This document shows positions 29,348-37,785 of a DNA stretch of 64,000 bases, piece after piece. Source of the DNA: an uncultured Acetobacteroides sp. (GTDB lineage Bacteria; Bacteroidota; Bacteroidia; Bacteroidales; ZOR0009); contig NZ_OY782755.1 in NCBI RefSeq assembly GCF_963678165.1, positions 1,860,001 through 1,924,000 of the forward strand, given 5' to 3'. The position numbers and the translations under genes were made by a program. The notes under the pieces are model-generated. The model had not been told where the DNA came from and did not search any database. It saw only the letters and a program-made list of their open reading frames with translations. Each line of letters opens with the position of its first letter. Position 1 is the stretch's first letter.

Positions 29348-30031
29348 TGTTACAGGGAATGGTTTTCAAACTTTTGGTAGGTACCCTGGGTATTACCCGA
29401 TTAGGTTTCCGAGGCATAATAAACCATTTTTTGTGCCATCAGAGGCGCTTTTCTGGTTCGGTGTGGGCACGTCTGGTGCTAGTAATGCTTTCTTTCGGAG
29501 TATATGGGCTGCGCGGTTGGGGGAGGATGCACGAACGGCAGGTACCTTTGGAAGTGTTTGTCCATGTATTTGGGGCAACTCCTGCTGTAGCAGGGGAGGT
29601 GTGCTCATCCAATATTTTTACCGTTAGAATTACCGTTTTCGATGGAATCGGGTGGACTGCTGCTTTTTCGGTAGGTGTTGCATCTGTGTAGAGGTGCCTT
29701 TTGAGAGCTATGCTAGCCGTACAGGAGTGTCGCCGACTCGGCATTGTGGCTGGTGGGAGATGCTTGCCCCTGCAGCTATAAGAGGCTGTTCCTGTCGTTC
29801 CGAAGGCGGAGGCGTGGTATCCTTCTGCATCGTATCCCGAGAAGAGAAGATCGAGCTGCTGTTGTGCGTAGATAGCGGTCTTTTATCTCCTTTTCTCGCA
29901 TTTTTTCCTTCCGATCTTTGTTGGTTAGCCCTATTTCTGGTTTCCGCAAACCTTTGCGGTGGAACTGTTTCACCGTGGAAAAGATGTTGTGCAACATGTA
30001 TTGGGTGAAAAATGTTAAAATATATACTCAT

Positions 30032-30043
30032 GCAAACGTTTGA
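30032..30043. promoter_or_regulatory. LacI-type operator before the transporter/phosphorylase operon
   Basis: GCAAACGTTTGA matches the palindrome GCAAACGTTTGC at 11 of 12 positions and closely resembles the sites in the susC-lacI gap. It lies 124 bp before the transporter ATG, which supports common control by the LacI protein. Confidence 0.7.
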
Positions 30044-30112
30044 AATGCCAATATATCTCTTTTGCATTCTCTTAGCGAGGGAGTATATCAGAAAAGCAAT
30101 AACTCTTTTCCC

Positions 30113-30120
30113 TATTTTTG
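30113..30120 (+). promoter_or_regulatory. -7 box of the transporter operon
   Basis: TATTTTTG is an exact TAnnTTTG match 46 bp before the transporter ATG. No TTTG is seen at -33. The LacI-type operator lies about 70 bp upstream. Confidence 0.45.
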
Positions 30121-30166
30121 GCTGTTGTTTTAGTTTATTTTAACGTTAACTTTATAGCACACAATA

Positions 30167-31498
30167 ATGAAATCGAAACCTAAGCTGTCGTTCTGGCAGA
30201 TTTGGAATCTAAGCTTTGGATTCCTAGGAGTTCAGGCGGGGTTTGCACTGCAAAATGCCAATGTGTCTCGTATACTATCCAACTATGGGGCCGATCTGAG
30301 CCATCTTTCCTTCTTTTGGCTTGTGGCGCCCATTATGGGCTTGGTAATACAGCCTTGGGTGGGTGCTGCTAGTGATAGAACTTGGAATAGGCTGGGACGC
30401 CGGAAGCCATACATCCTTGGGGGGGCAATTGCCGCAACTGTTGGTATGCTTTTAATGCCTAACTCCAGCTTGTTGGTGGCAGTAATTCCTCCAATCGTAT
30501 TTGGCGCCATGATGCTAGCGCTGATGGATGCCTCCTTTAACGTAACCTTTCAGCCATTTCGTTCGTTGGTTGCCGATATGACGCCAGGTGAACAAACTAC
30601 CTTAGGCTACTCCATCCAAACCTTTCTGATTAATCTTGGTGCAATCGTGGGCTCGTTCCTGCCTTTTGTGCTTACCAACTATATGGGTATTGCGAATACC
30701 GCTCCCGAAGGAGAGGTTCCCGACTCCGTAATCTGGTCGTTCTATCTTGGTGGCGGGGTGCTTTTGGTGTCGGTGCTTTGGACGGTTTTCCGTACGAAGG
30801 AGTATGCCCCCAAGGAGTTTGATGAATACCAAGGGAAAGTCGCCGAAGACGAGGGCGCAGCGACCAAGGGCAGCTTCTGGTCGACTCTTACGGGGATGCC
30901 CGTTGTGTTTAAGCAGCTGGCTGTAGTTCAGTTTTTCTCCTGGTTTGCGCTATACACCATGTGGGTTTATACGACTCCTGCTGTAGCGCAGCATATATGG
31001 GGAACTGCCATCGGCGACTCATCGTCGGCCGCATACAACGATGCCGCTAACTGGGTGGGTGTGCTGTTTGGCCTCTACAGCGTTTTTGCTGCATTATTCG
31101 CCATCGTGATGAACAAGCTCGCCGATAAGTTGGGGCGCAAGCTAACCTTCGCATCTGCGCTCTTTGTTGGTGCGTTAGGATTTCTGTCTATCTACTTTGT
31201 AAAGAACCAGTATGCGCTAATCCTTGCTATGGTAGGCGTAGGCGTTGCCTGGGCTGCCATACTTGCCATGCCCTATTCGATCCTCTCGCGCACTTTACCT
31301 GCGGGGAAAACTGGCGTTTACATGGGGCTATTCAATATCACCGTTGTGGTACCACAAATTGTCTGTGGCGTTTTATCGGGAATGCTTCTCAAGTACGTGT
31401 TTAGCGACCGTGCTATCTATATGATAATCATGGCGGGCATCTCTTGGCTAGCGGCCAGCCTGATGGTTTTTGTTGTTAAGGACAAGCAGGACGCTTAA
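30167..31498 (+). CDS. MFS/GPH-type sugar transporter (maltose transporter, SLC45-like)
   Basis: 443 residues with about 12 membrane helices. The N-terminal WQIWNLSFGFLGVQAGFALQNANVSRIL and the loop DRTWNRLGRRKPYILGG after helix 2-3, together with MTPGEQTTLGYSIQ, are characteristic of SLC45/GPH-related sugar symporters found beside maltose phosphorylase genes in Bacteroidota. It should carry maltose or similar disaccharides across the inner membrane with a cation. It is first in an operon with pgmB and a GH65 phosphorylase. The ATG at 30167 follows the promoter region directly. Confidence 0.9.
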   Translation: MKSKPKLSFWQIWNLSFGFLGVQAGFALQNANVSRILSNYGADLSHLSFFWLVAPIMGLVIQPWVGAASDRTWNRLGRRKPYILGGAIAATVGMLLMPNSSLLVAVIPPIVFGAMMLALMDASFNVTFQPFRSLVADMTPGEQTTLGYSIQTFLINLGAIVGSFLPFVLTNYMGIANTAPEGEVPDSVIWSFYLGGGVLLVSVLWTVFRTKEYAPKEFDEYQGKVAEDEGAATKGSFWSTLTGMPVVFKQLAVVQFFSWFALYTMWVYTTPAVAQHIWGTAIGDSSSAAYNDAANWVGVLFGLYSVFAALFAIVMNKLADKLGRKLTFASALFVGALGFLSIYFVKNQYALILAMVGVGVAWAAILAMPYSILSRTLPAGKTGVYMGLFNITVVVPQIVCGVLSGMLLKYVFSDRAIYMIIMAGISWLAASLMVFVVKDKQDA

Positions 31499-31522
31499 TC
31501 CGTTTTGTGAATAAAGTTGGCT

Positions 31523-31582
31523 GGCAGTGATAGTATGGTTATTAACCATTAGAAATACCTTTTTTGCCCATTAATCACTGCC
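31523..31582 (+). other. Nested inverted repeats between transporter and pgmB
   Basis: GGCAGTGAT (31523-31531) pairs with ATCACTGCC (31574-31582) and encloses a perfect inner palindrome ATGGTTA-T-TAACCAT (31535-31549). It lies in the 125-bp gap inside an otherwise compact operon. It could tune expression of the downstream genes or stabilise the mRNA; it is not a standard terminator because the T-run comes before the closing arm. Confidence 0.6.
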
Positions 31583-31623
31583 GCCTACTTGTTTGTTGTT
31601 AGTTAATATTTAGAGGTACAATA

Positions 31624-32283
31624 ATGAGAGAGATTAAAGCCTGTATTTTCGACTTGGACGGCGTTATCGTCGATACCGCAAAGTATCACTATTTGGCGTG
31701 GAAACGGCTAGCCGAAATGCTTGGTTTTGAGTTTACCCAGAAGGATAACGAGCGGCTAAAAGGCGTGAGCCGAGTTCGATCGCTCGAGATTCTGCTTGAG
31801 GTTGGAGGGGTAACTGCAACCCCAGAGCAAAAGGAAGTGTGGGCGCACGATAAAAATGAGTGGTATGTTGACTATATCACCAAAATGGGTGCCGACGAAA
31901 TCCTTCCTGGTGTAGTTTCATTTCTTGCCGAATTGCGGCAGCATGGGGTGAAAACGGCTATTGGATCGGCAAGCAAAAATGCGAACCTGATCCTTACCCG
32001 CTTGGGCTTGATGGATAACTTCGATGTCATCATTGATGGCAACAAGGTGAGTTCGGCCAAGCCAGACCCCGAGGTGTTTTTTGCTGCTGTTACGGCTTTG
32101 GGCGTTAGCCCAGAGCATAGTGTGGTGTTTGAAGATGCAGAAGCCGGTATCGAAGCCGCGAAGGCTGGTGGCATGTTTGCCATTGGTATCGGTAGCGAGC
32201 AGGTGCTGGCTAAGGCCGATGTAGTTATTGGCGGGTTGTCCGATCTTAACTACGAGAAGTTTATGTGTTTGTTGAACAAGTAA
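31624..32283 (+). CDS. pgmB: Beta-phosphoglucomutase
   Basis: 219-residue HAD-superfamily enzyme that turns beta-glucose 1-phosphate, the product of maltose phosphorolysis, into glucose 6-phosphate. The nucleophile/acid pair is D10/D12 in CIFDLDGVIVDTA. The cap domain follows, with the substrate-specificity segment RLKGVSRVRSLE typical of PgmB (about 46-60), then GSASKNA (motif II), KPDPEVF (motif III lysine) and VFEDAEAGIEAAKAGGM (motif IV). It lies between the sugar transporter and the phosphorylase, just where the pathway needs it; the phosphorylase gene starts 14 bp after it. Confidence 0.95.
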   Translation: MREIKACIFDLDGVIVDTAKYHYLAWKRLAEMLGFEFTQKDNERLKGVSRVRSLEILLEVGGVTATPEQKEVWAHDKNEWYVDYITKMGADEILPGVVSFLAELRQHGVKTAIGSASKNANLILTRLGLMDNFDVIIDGNKVSSAKPDPEVFFAAVTALGVSPEHSVVFEDAEAGIEAAKAGGMFAIGIGSEQVLAKADVVIGGLSDLNYEKFMCLLNK

Positions 32284-32296
32284 TCGTATCAGTGCT

Positions 32297-34597
32297 ATGA
32301 ATAATTATAAAGTTGACGAATGGAAAATTATCGAAGAGGCCTTTGACCCGCAGCGGGTGGAAGGTTCGGAGAGTATTTTCAGCATCGGCAATGGCATGAT
32401 GGGCCAGCGAGCCAACTTCGAAGAGGACTACTCGGGGGAGATGCTACGTGGTAGCTATATCGCTGGTGTTTACTATCCCGATAAAACTCGGGTGGGTTGG
32501 TGGAAGAATGGGTATCCCGAGTATTTTGCAAAGGTGCTGAACTCTGCCAACTTTATTGGTATTCGCGTTAAGGTTGATGGGGAGTCTATTGACCTTAGCC
32601 AAAATAAGGTGGTGAGTTTTTCGCGCGTACTCGATATGCAGCATGGCTTGCTCCAACGCAATTTTGTTGTTGAGCTAGGCGATGGCAGCAAAGTTGAGGT
32701 GGTTGCCGAGCGGTTCATGAGCATGGCACGTCCTGAGGTTGCCGCAATTTCGTATTCGGTACGCCTGCTGGATGGCGATGCTACTATAGCCGTAGAGAGC
32801 TATCTGGATGGGGATGTGGTAAACGAAGACTCGAACTACAACGAAAAGTTCTGGGATGAGGTTGCCAAAACTTCCGCCAGCAACGGTGGCTACCTTGTGA
32901 TGAAGACCAAGAAGCTAAGCTTTAACGTGTGCTGGAACATGGGCGTTACGTACGCCATCGATAGCGCTCTGGTACAGGCTAAGGCAATTTCTACCGAGCG
33001 CGAGAAGTACGTGTCGAGCAGCGCTGATCTGAAGCTGGTAAAGGGGCAAACCCTAACCGTAAACAAGTATGTTGCGGTGGCGTCTACCCTTAACCACCCT
33101 TTCGAGCTGCTAGTTCCTACGTCGGATGGCATCCTTTCGAAGGCTGTTGCTGATGGTTATGCGGTACTTAAGGGCGAGCATACCAGCAAGTGGCTGGAGA
33201 AGTGGCAGCATGCCGACATCGTTATCGAAGGTGATGCTGAGGCACAGCAGGGTATTCGCTTCAACATATTTCAGCTATTCCAAACCTACACGGGGGAGGA
33301 TGAGCGCTTGAATATTGGCCCTAAAGGGTTCACCGGCGAAAAGTACGGTGGATCGACCTACTGGGATACCGAAGCGTACTGTTTGCCTTTCTACATGTCT
33401 ACCGCCGGCGAGCGGGTGGCTAGGCAGCTGCTCATCTACCGCTACCGCCAGCTCGATAAGGCCATCGAGAATGCTGCGAAGCTTGGCTTTACCAATGGGG
33501 CAGCCTTATTCCCCATGGTCACCATGAACGGGGAGGAGTGCCACAACGAGTGGGAGATTACCTTCGAGGAGATCCACCGTAACGGGGCCATTGCCTACGC
33601 CATAAAGCGCTACATCGACTATACGGGAGATAAGGGCTACCTTGCCGAATATGGCCTAGAGGTGCTTGTTGGTATTGCTCGTTTTTGGGCTCAGCGTATC
33701 ACCTGGTCGGACGAGCGCCAAAAGTATGTCATGCTTGGCGTAACGGGGCCTAACGAGTACGAGAACAACGTTAACAACAACTGGTACACCAACTATCTTG
33801 CAACTTGGACGCTGAGGTATGCTGCCGAAGCGGTTGGCTATGTAAAGCAAGCTAACGCTGCTCGTTGGACGGCTATTGAGGGTAAGATTGCCTTTAATAG
33901 CGATGCCGAGCTGGGCAAATGGGCAGACATTGTCGAGAAGATTCACCTTCCCTACAACGAAAAGTTGGGCGTTATTATGCAGCAGGATGGCTTTATGGAT
34001 AAGGAGCAGATTCTGGTAAAGGATCTCAACCCTAGCCAACGTCCGCTCAACCAAAAGTGGAGCTGGGATAGAATCCTTCGATCGGTGTTCATTAAGCAGG
34101 CCGACGTGCTTCAGGGAATTTACTTCTTTGAAAACGACTTCGACTTGGAGACGATTAGGAAGAACTTCGACTTTTACGAGCAGCGTACCGTTCACGAATC
34201 GTCGCTTTCCCCTTGCGTTCACTCGATTTTGGCATGCAAGATTGGGGATATGGACCGTGCCAAGGCGATGTATCTACGAACTTCTCGTCTCGATCTCGAC
34301 GACTACAACAAGGAGGTTAACGAGGGTCTTCACATTACCTCTATGGCCGGTAGCTGGATGTCGGTTGTCGAAGGGTTTGGTGGGCTGCGTATAAAGAATG
34401 ATACGCTCTACTTCAACCCCTTTATCCCCGAAAATTGGAAGAGCCTTGCCTTTAAGGTTATCTTCAGGGGCCGAACTATTAAGGCTAAGTTTGAGGGGGG
34501 CAAGACCATCCTCACCAACGAAAGCGGGCAACCGCTTACCGTAATGGTAAAGGATGAGGCTGTTTGCATTCCTGCTGGCAGCACGGTAGTGGCGTAA
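32297..34597 (+). CDS. GH65 maltose phosphorylase-family enzyme
   Basis: 766 residues. It splits an alpha-glucosyl disaccharide, most likely maltose, with phosphate to give beta-glucose 1-phosphate and glucose. The N-terminal super-sandwich domain (about 10-280) and the (alpha/alpha)6 barrel (about 320-690) are recognisable; the catalytic acid glutamate is in VTGPNEYENNVNNNWYTNY near residue 486, and phosphate-loop elements include RPLNQKWSWD and the HESSLSPCVHS segment. GH65 also includes kojibiose, nigerose and trehalose phosphorylases; neighbouring amylases and sus genes favour maltose. Last gene of the transporter-pgmB operon. Confidence 0.93.
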   Translation: MNNYKVDEWKIIEEAFDPQRVEGSESIFSIGNGMMGQRANFEEDYSGEMLRGSYIAGVYYPDKTRVGWWKNGYPEYFAKVLNSANFIGIRVKVDGESIDLSQNKVVSFSRVLDMQHGLLQRNFVVELGDGSKVEVVAERFMSMARPEVAAISYSVRLLDGDATIAVESYLDGDVVNEDSNYNEKFWDEVAKTSASNGGYLVMKTKKLSFNVCWNMGVTYAIDSALVQAKAISTEREKYVSSSADLKLVKGQTLTVNKYVAVASTLNHPFELLVPTSDGILSKAVADGYAVLKGEHTSKWLEKWQHADIVIEGDAEAQQGIRFNIFQLFQTYTGEDERLNIGPKGFTGEKYGGSTYWDTEAYCLPFYMSTAGERVARQLLIYRYRQLDKAIENAAKLGFTNGAALFPMVTMNGEECHNEWEITFEEIHRNGAIAYAIKRYIDYTGDKGYLAEYGLEVLVGIARFWAQRITWSDERQKYVMLGVTGPNEYENNVNNNWYTNYLATWTLRYAAEAVGYVKQANAARWTAIEGKIAFNSDAELGKWADIVEKIHLPYNEKLGVIMQQDGFMDKEQILVKDLNPSQRPLNQKWSWDRILRSVFIKQADVLQGIYFFENDFDLETIRKNFDFYEQRTVHESSLSPCVHSILACKIGDMDRAKAMYLRTSRLDLDDYNKEVNEGLHITSMAGSWMSVVEGFGGLRIKNDTLYFNPFIPENWKSLAFKVIFRGRTIKAKFEGGKTILTNESGQPLTVMVKDEAVCIPAGSTVVA

Positions 34598-35026
34598 GCG
34601 CTGCTGCCTGCCGTAGCAAATAATGCGTAAGCTGGCGTGGTGCTGGGCCTGTTCTTTATTGGTTGTTCCTCTAATTGGGGGCATCTCTTCTCTTTTTTTG
34701 AAGGGAAAAGTACCAACTGGGATGTAAATGGCTACCTTCGCAGTCGGCAGCGGTTTGCATAACGGATAAAATGTGTACATCCGGCGCAGAGAACGCTGCT
34801 AATATAGCTACGAATTGCATTTCGCAATTATTATACGTTTTTTTATGTGGTTTTAGAAGGTCGGTCATAGTCGTGAAGATTATGGCCGATTACCTTTTTA
34901 TGGCGGCAGCGCCACCTTTGGTATAGCTTTAGCGCTTGGGCGTCGCCCGTAGCTTCGGAAATAAATAGGGACGGGTCGGCAGTAGGGTTTTCCCTGCTGC
35001 CGACCCGTCTTGCCGTTTTTACGGTT
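34598..35026. other. Gap between convergent phosphorylase and antiporter genes
   Basis: 429 bp without a supported gene. Apart from the shared terminator at 34970-35009 I see no repeats, RNA gene or promoter motif of note. Confidence 0.6.
34970..35009. terminator. Bidirectional terminator
   Basis: An 18-bp stem with one mismatch (GACGGGTCGGCAG...CTGCCGACCCGTC) and a TTTT loop, with T-rich sequence on both sides. It can end transcription from both convergent genes. Confidence 0.9.
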
Positions 35027-36484
35027 CTATACCCCCATCTTCTTGTAGAAGTCCTTCAGCGAGTTTACCGAATCGGCAAGGATGGTGAGCTTGTCGCCGA
35101 TATTCACCCGGGTAAAGCCATCGGGGATGAAGACGTTCTCCCCTCGGTGCAGCATCGAGATGGTTATGCCCTGGGGCAGGTCGAGGTCTACCAGCATCTT
35201 GCCAACGCATCGGTGCTCGGGGAGCACGTCCAGCTCCATGACAATCGACTTTACCTTGTTGGCCAGCTCGATGTCCACCGTCGACTTTTTGCGGATGTGC
35301 ATGGGAACGCTCAGCCGTAGCCGCTTGGCCAGCGTCGGGATGGTGGTTCCCTTCAGCAAAACCGAGGTGAGCGAGATGAAGAACACGAGGTTGAAGATGA
35401 GCGCCCCCTTCTGGATTCCGGCATCGAGCGCGTATATCGATAGGATGATGGGCACCGCGCCGCGCAGCCCCACCCACGAGATGAATAGCTTGGAGCGGGT
35501 GCTAAACTGCGACTTGGCCAGGCAGGTAAACACCGCAATGGGGCGGGCAACGAAGATGATGAAGGCCGAGAGCAGCAGCCCAACGCCCGCTAGCGGAAGC
35601 AGCTGCGATGGGGTAACCAGCAGTCCAAGCGTGAGGAACATGATGATCTGCATCATCCACGCCTGCCCGTCGAAGTGCTTGATGAGGCTGCGCTTATGCA
35701 CAAACTCGTGGTTGCCGAGGATGATGGCCGCCAGGTAAACGGAGAGGAAGCCGTTGCCGCCTATCAGGTCGGAGACCCCAAACACCAGCAGCGAGAGGCT
35801 CAGCAGCAGCACGGCGTAAAGCCCGTCGAAGTGGAGGTCGATGCGGTTGATGATGCGGATGATGGCAAACCCCATGCCCACGCCCACGGCGCCCCCCAGC
35901 GCAAACTGCTTGACGAAGAACCAGAGGTACCCCCACGCGTTGGTGTCGGGGTGCTTGATGAGCATGATGAACACCAAGGTGAGCAGGTAGGCCATGGGGT
36001 CGTTGCTGCCGCTCTCGAACTCGAGCAGGGGGCGGATGTTGTTCTTCAACCCCATGCTCTTTGAGCGGAGGATGGTGAATACCGCCGCCGCATCGGTCGA
36101 CGAGATGATGGCCCCCAGCAGCAGCCCCTCCTTAATGTTGAGCTCGGTGGTGTAGGCGATGAATAGCCCGGTGAGCAGGGCCGTGATTACTACCCCCAGC
36201 GTAGAGAGCAGCACGCCCCGCTTGGCAATGGGGCGGATGTCGGCGTAGCGGGTATCCAACCCTCCCGAAAAGAGGATAAGGATCAGCGCAAGCGTTCCAA
36301 TAAACTTCGATATTTGGGTGTTGTAAAAGTTAATGCCGCCGGGGCCATCTACGCCGGCAAGCATGCCCACCAGCATAAAGAGGATGACGACCGGAATGCC
36401 GTACTTGGTTGTCTTGCTGAGGAAGACGCTCAGCACCAAGAGCGCAGAGCCTATTAAAAGAAGGTTGTTTAGAGTAAATTCCAT
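35027..36484 (-). CDS. Potassium/proton antiporter (CvrA/NhaP2 type, CPA1 family)
   Basis: 485 residues. About 12-13 membrane helices (5-395) of the Na+/H+ exchanger fold, with FSGGLDTRY, the conserved ISSTDAAAVF motif (about 137-146) and FESGSNDPMAYLL holding the ND cation-binding pair. A cytoplasmic TrkA-C (RCK C-terminal) domain (about 405-480) ends the protein (DLPQGITISMLHRGENVFIPDG...IGDKLTILAD), which in CvrA/NhaP2 senses nucleotides or ions and favours K+ over Na+ transport. ATG 36484 is chosen because the next upstream start (36511) adds a basic stretch before the first helix. Confidence 0.92.
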   Translation of the reverse strand: MEFTLNNLLLIGSALLVLSVFLSKTTKYGIPVVILFMLVGMLAGVDGPGGINFYNTQISKFIGTLALILILFSGGLDTRYADIRPIAKRGVLLSTLGVVITALLTGLFIAYTTELNIKEGLLLGAIISSTDAAAVFTILRSKSMGLKNNIRPLLEFESGSNDPMAYLLTLVFIMLIKHPDTNAWGYLWFFVKQFALGGAVGVGMGFAIIRIINRIDLHFDGLYAVLLLSLSLLVFGVSDLIGGNGFLSVYLAAIILGNHEFVHKRSLIKHFDGQAWMMQIIMFLTLGLLVTPSQLLPLAGVGLLLSAFIIFVARPIAVFTCLAKSQFSTRSKLFISWVGLRGAVPIILSIYALDAGIQKGALIFNLVFFISLTSVLLKGTTIPTLAKRLRLSVPMHIRKKSTVDIELANKVKSIVMELDVLPEHRCVGKMLVDLDLPQGITISMLHRGENVFIPDGFTRVNIGDKLTILADSVNSLKDFYKKMGV

Positions 36485-36591
36485 GGGCTTTCTACGTTGG
36501 CTAGTTGCCAAGATAGGAAAAAATGGCGCAATTCTTTTGCGCTAGGCGCATTTTCCACGGCTTCGGATTGAAGAGTCCGGTAGCCGTTTCG

Positions 36592-36910
36592 GGTTCCGAT
36601 TACTACCTCCGTACATCTCGGGAGGACGTTTTGGGTTCCGATTGGCTCTACCCAACATCTCGGGCGGACGATTCCGGTTCCGATTAGCTCTGCCCGACAT
36701 CTCGGGCGGACGATTCCGGTTCCGATTGGTTCTACCCGACATCTCGGGCGGACGATTCCGGTTCCGATTGGTTCTACCCGACATCTCGGGCGGACGATTC
36801 CGGTTCCGATTGGTTCTACCCAACATCTCGGGACGACGATTCCGGTTCCGATTAGCTCTACCCGACTTACCGAGAAGACTTTTTCGGATACGATTAGTTC
36901 TTCCGTAGAT
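36592..36910. repeat. Array D: 42-bp tandem repeats upstream of the antiporter gene
   Basis: Units of exactly 42 bp begin at 36592, 36634, 36676, 36718, 36760, 36802 and 36844, with a degenerate eighth at 36886 and possibly one before 36592. The central units are almost identical: GGTTCCGATTGGTTCTACCC, then GACATCTCGGGCGGACGATTCC. Each central unit has the dyad CCCGA-catc-TCGGG or a one-base variant. It fills the space between the terminator of the DUF4249 gene and the start of the antiporter. Frames stay open through it on both strands (minus-strand repeat MSGRTNRNRNRPPE), but I judge them not to be genes. Confidence 0.95.
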
Positions 36911-36913
36911 GCA

Positions 36914-36944
36914 CAAAAGGAGGGCCCGCCTGCGCGAGCCCTCC
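36914..36944 (-). terminator. Terminator of the DUF4249/TonB-receptor operon
   Basis: GGAGGGC and GCCCTCC pair across an 12-nt loop, followed on the minus strand by TTTTG, 29 bp past the DUF4249 stop. Confidence 0.8.
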
Positions 36945-36972
36945 CTCCAGTACTAATCGTTATGGGGTGCTA

Positions 36973-37782
36973 TCACTTCCGTAGCACCGTTGCTATCTTT
37001 TTTACCGCCGAGGCCTGGAAGAATCCAACAGCCCCATTCGAGATGTTTCCGGTAATGGCAGCACCTGGGGGGGGAAAGAAGGGCATAGGCTCGTCGGTAG
37101 CCGACTCCGCAGCATCAATAAAATTTTTGAACTCTTCGCTGATGGAGTAGGAGTAAACCGTTATCTGGTCGCCCACGCTTCCCTCTACATTGCCAAAAAC
37201 ACGGATGTTATCGAAGTGCTGCCCGTTGGTGATTTTATCGTTGTAGTACGACCACTTGTTGAGCGTATCGATCAGCTGCCCGTTTCGGGCGTACTTAAAC
37301 AGGATGAAGTCCCCCTTATCGGGGTTGTCGGTAAAGGTGAGGCGAATCTCGAAGTAGTCGGCATCAAACTCGTGCGTTCTGGTCGATGCCGCCTCCATCA
37401 GCTGAGGCTTGTTCATTTTCGATGATGCCTTGTACACCTGCCCGTCTACGGTGATGGTCAGGTTGTAGGTTTTGCCAACCTCGCCCACAAAGCCCGATGG
37501 GGCGTAGTAGACACCCGGGGTTTGCTGGGTGAAGGCGATGTCCTTACCATCGACGTTAACCACCACCGAGGCATCCTCCACGGGCTGTGGCTTTACCTGA
37601 TTTAGGTAGCTAACCGTACGCGATAGCCTGATGAATTGGGGCTCGTTTTGGTCGGTAATCATTCCTTCTACTACGAGCAGGTTTTTATTTTGACCGTTGA
37701 GGTCGAGGTCGAACTCCTTCTTGCAGCTGGCAAAGAGGGAGGCGATGGCAATTAAAATGGAAAATATGGTGAGCTTGCGCAT
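36973..37782 (-). CDS. DUF4249-family lipoprotein
   Basis: 269 residues. The signal peptide ends ASLFASC (lipidated Cys20) followed by KKEFDLDL, typical of an outer-membrane lipoprotein. The DUF4249 signature is the early segment LLVVEGMITDQNEPQFIRLSRT (about 35-56), then a beta-rich domain. Function is not established. DUF4249 lipoproteins are regularly encoded next to a TonB receptor with a carboxypeptidase-like N-terminal domain, as here, where the receptor gene ends 3 bp before this start. By analogy with SusC/SusD, it may be the receptor's surface partner. Confidence 0.9.
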   Translation of the reverse strand: MRKLTIFSILIAIASLFASCKKEFDLDLNGQNKNLLVVEGMITDQNEPQFIRLSRTVSYLNQVKPQPVEDASVVVNVDGKDIAFTQQTPGVYYAPSGFVGEVGKTYNLTITVDGQVYKASSKMNKPQLMEAASTRTHEFDADYFEIRLTFTDNPDKGDFILFKYARNGQLIDTLNKWSYYNDKITNGQHFDNIRVFGNVEGSVGDQITVYSYSISEEFKNFIDAAESATDEPMPFFPPPGAAITGNISNGAVGFFQASAVKKIATVLRK

Positions 37783-37785
37783 GGC

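Larger units (their letters stand above)
28801..30166. other. 1.37-kb gap between lacI and the transporter operon
   Basis: No ORF here has convincing codon use, a homologous motif or a plausible start. It holds repeat array C (29048-29347), about 650 bp of unassigned sequence (29350-30000) with only short overlapping frames on both strands, and then the LacI operator and promoter of the transporter operon. The middle part could be decayed coding DNA, but I recognise no family in it. Confidence 0.6.

Noticed and set aside
29347..29691. 114-residue ORF in the gap before the transporter
   Set aside because: Composition and codon use look random and it overlaps equally long frames on the other strand; no motif.
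36542..36916. 124-residue Arg/Asn-rich protein (and an 88-residue plus-strand frame)
   Set aside because: Both strands are open through the 42-bp repeats, which is what a multiple-of-three period gives. The frame starts inside the terminator region of the DUF4249 gene.
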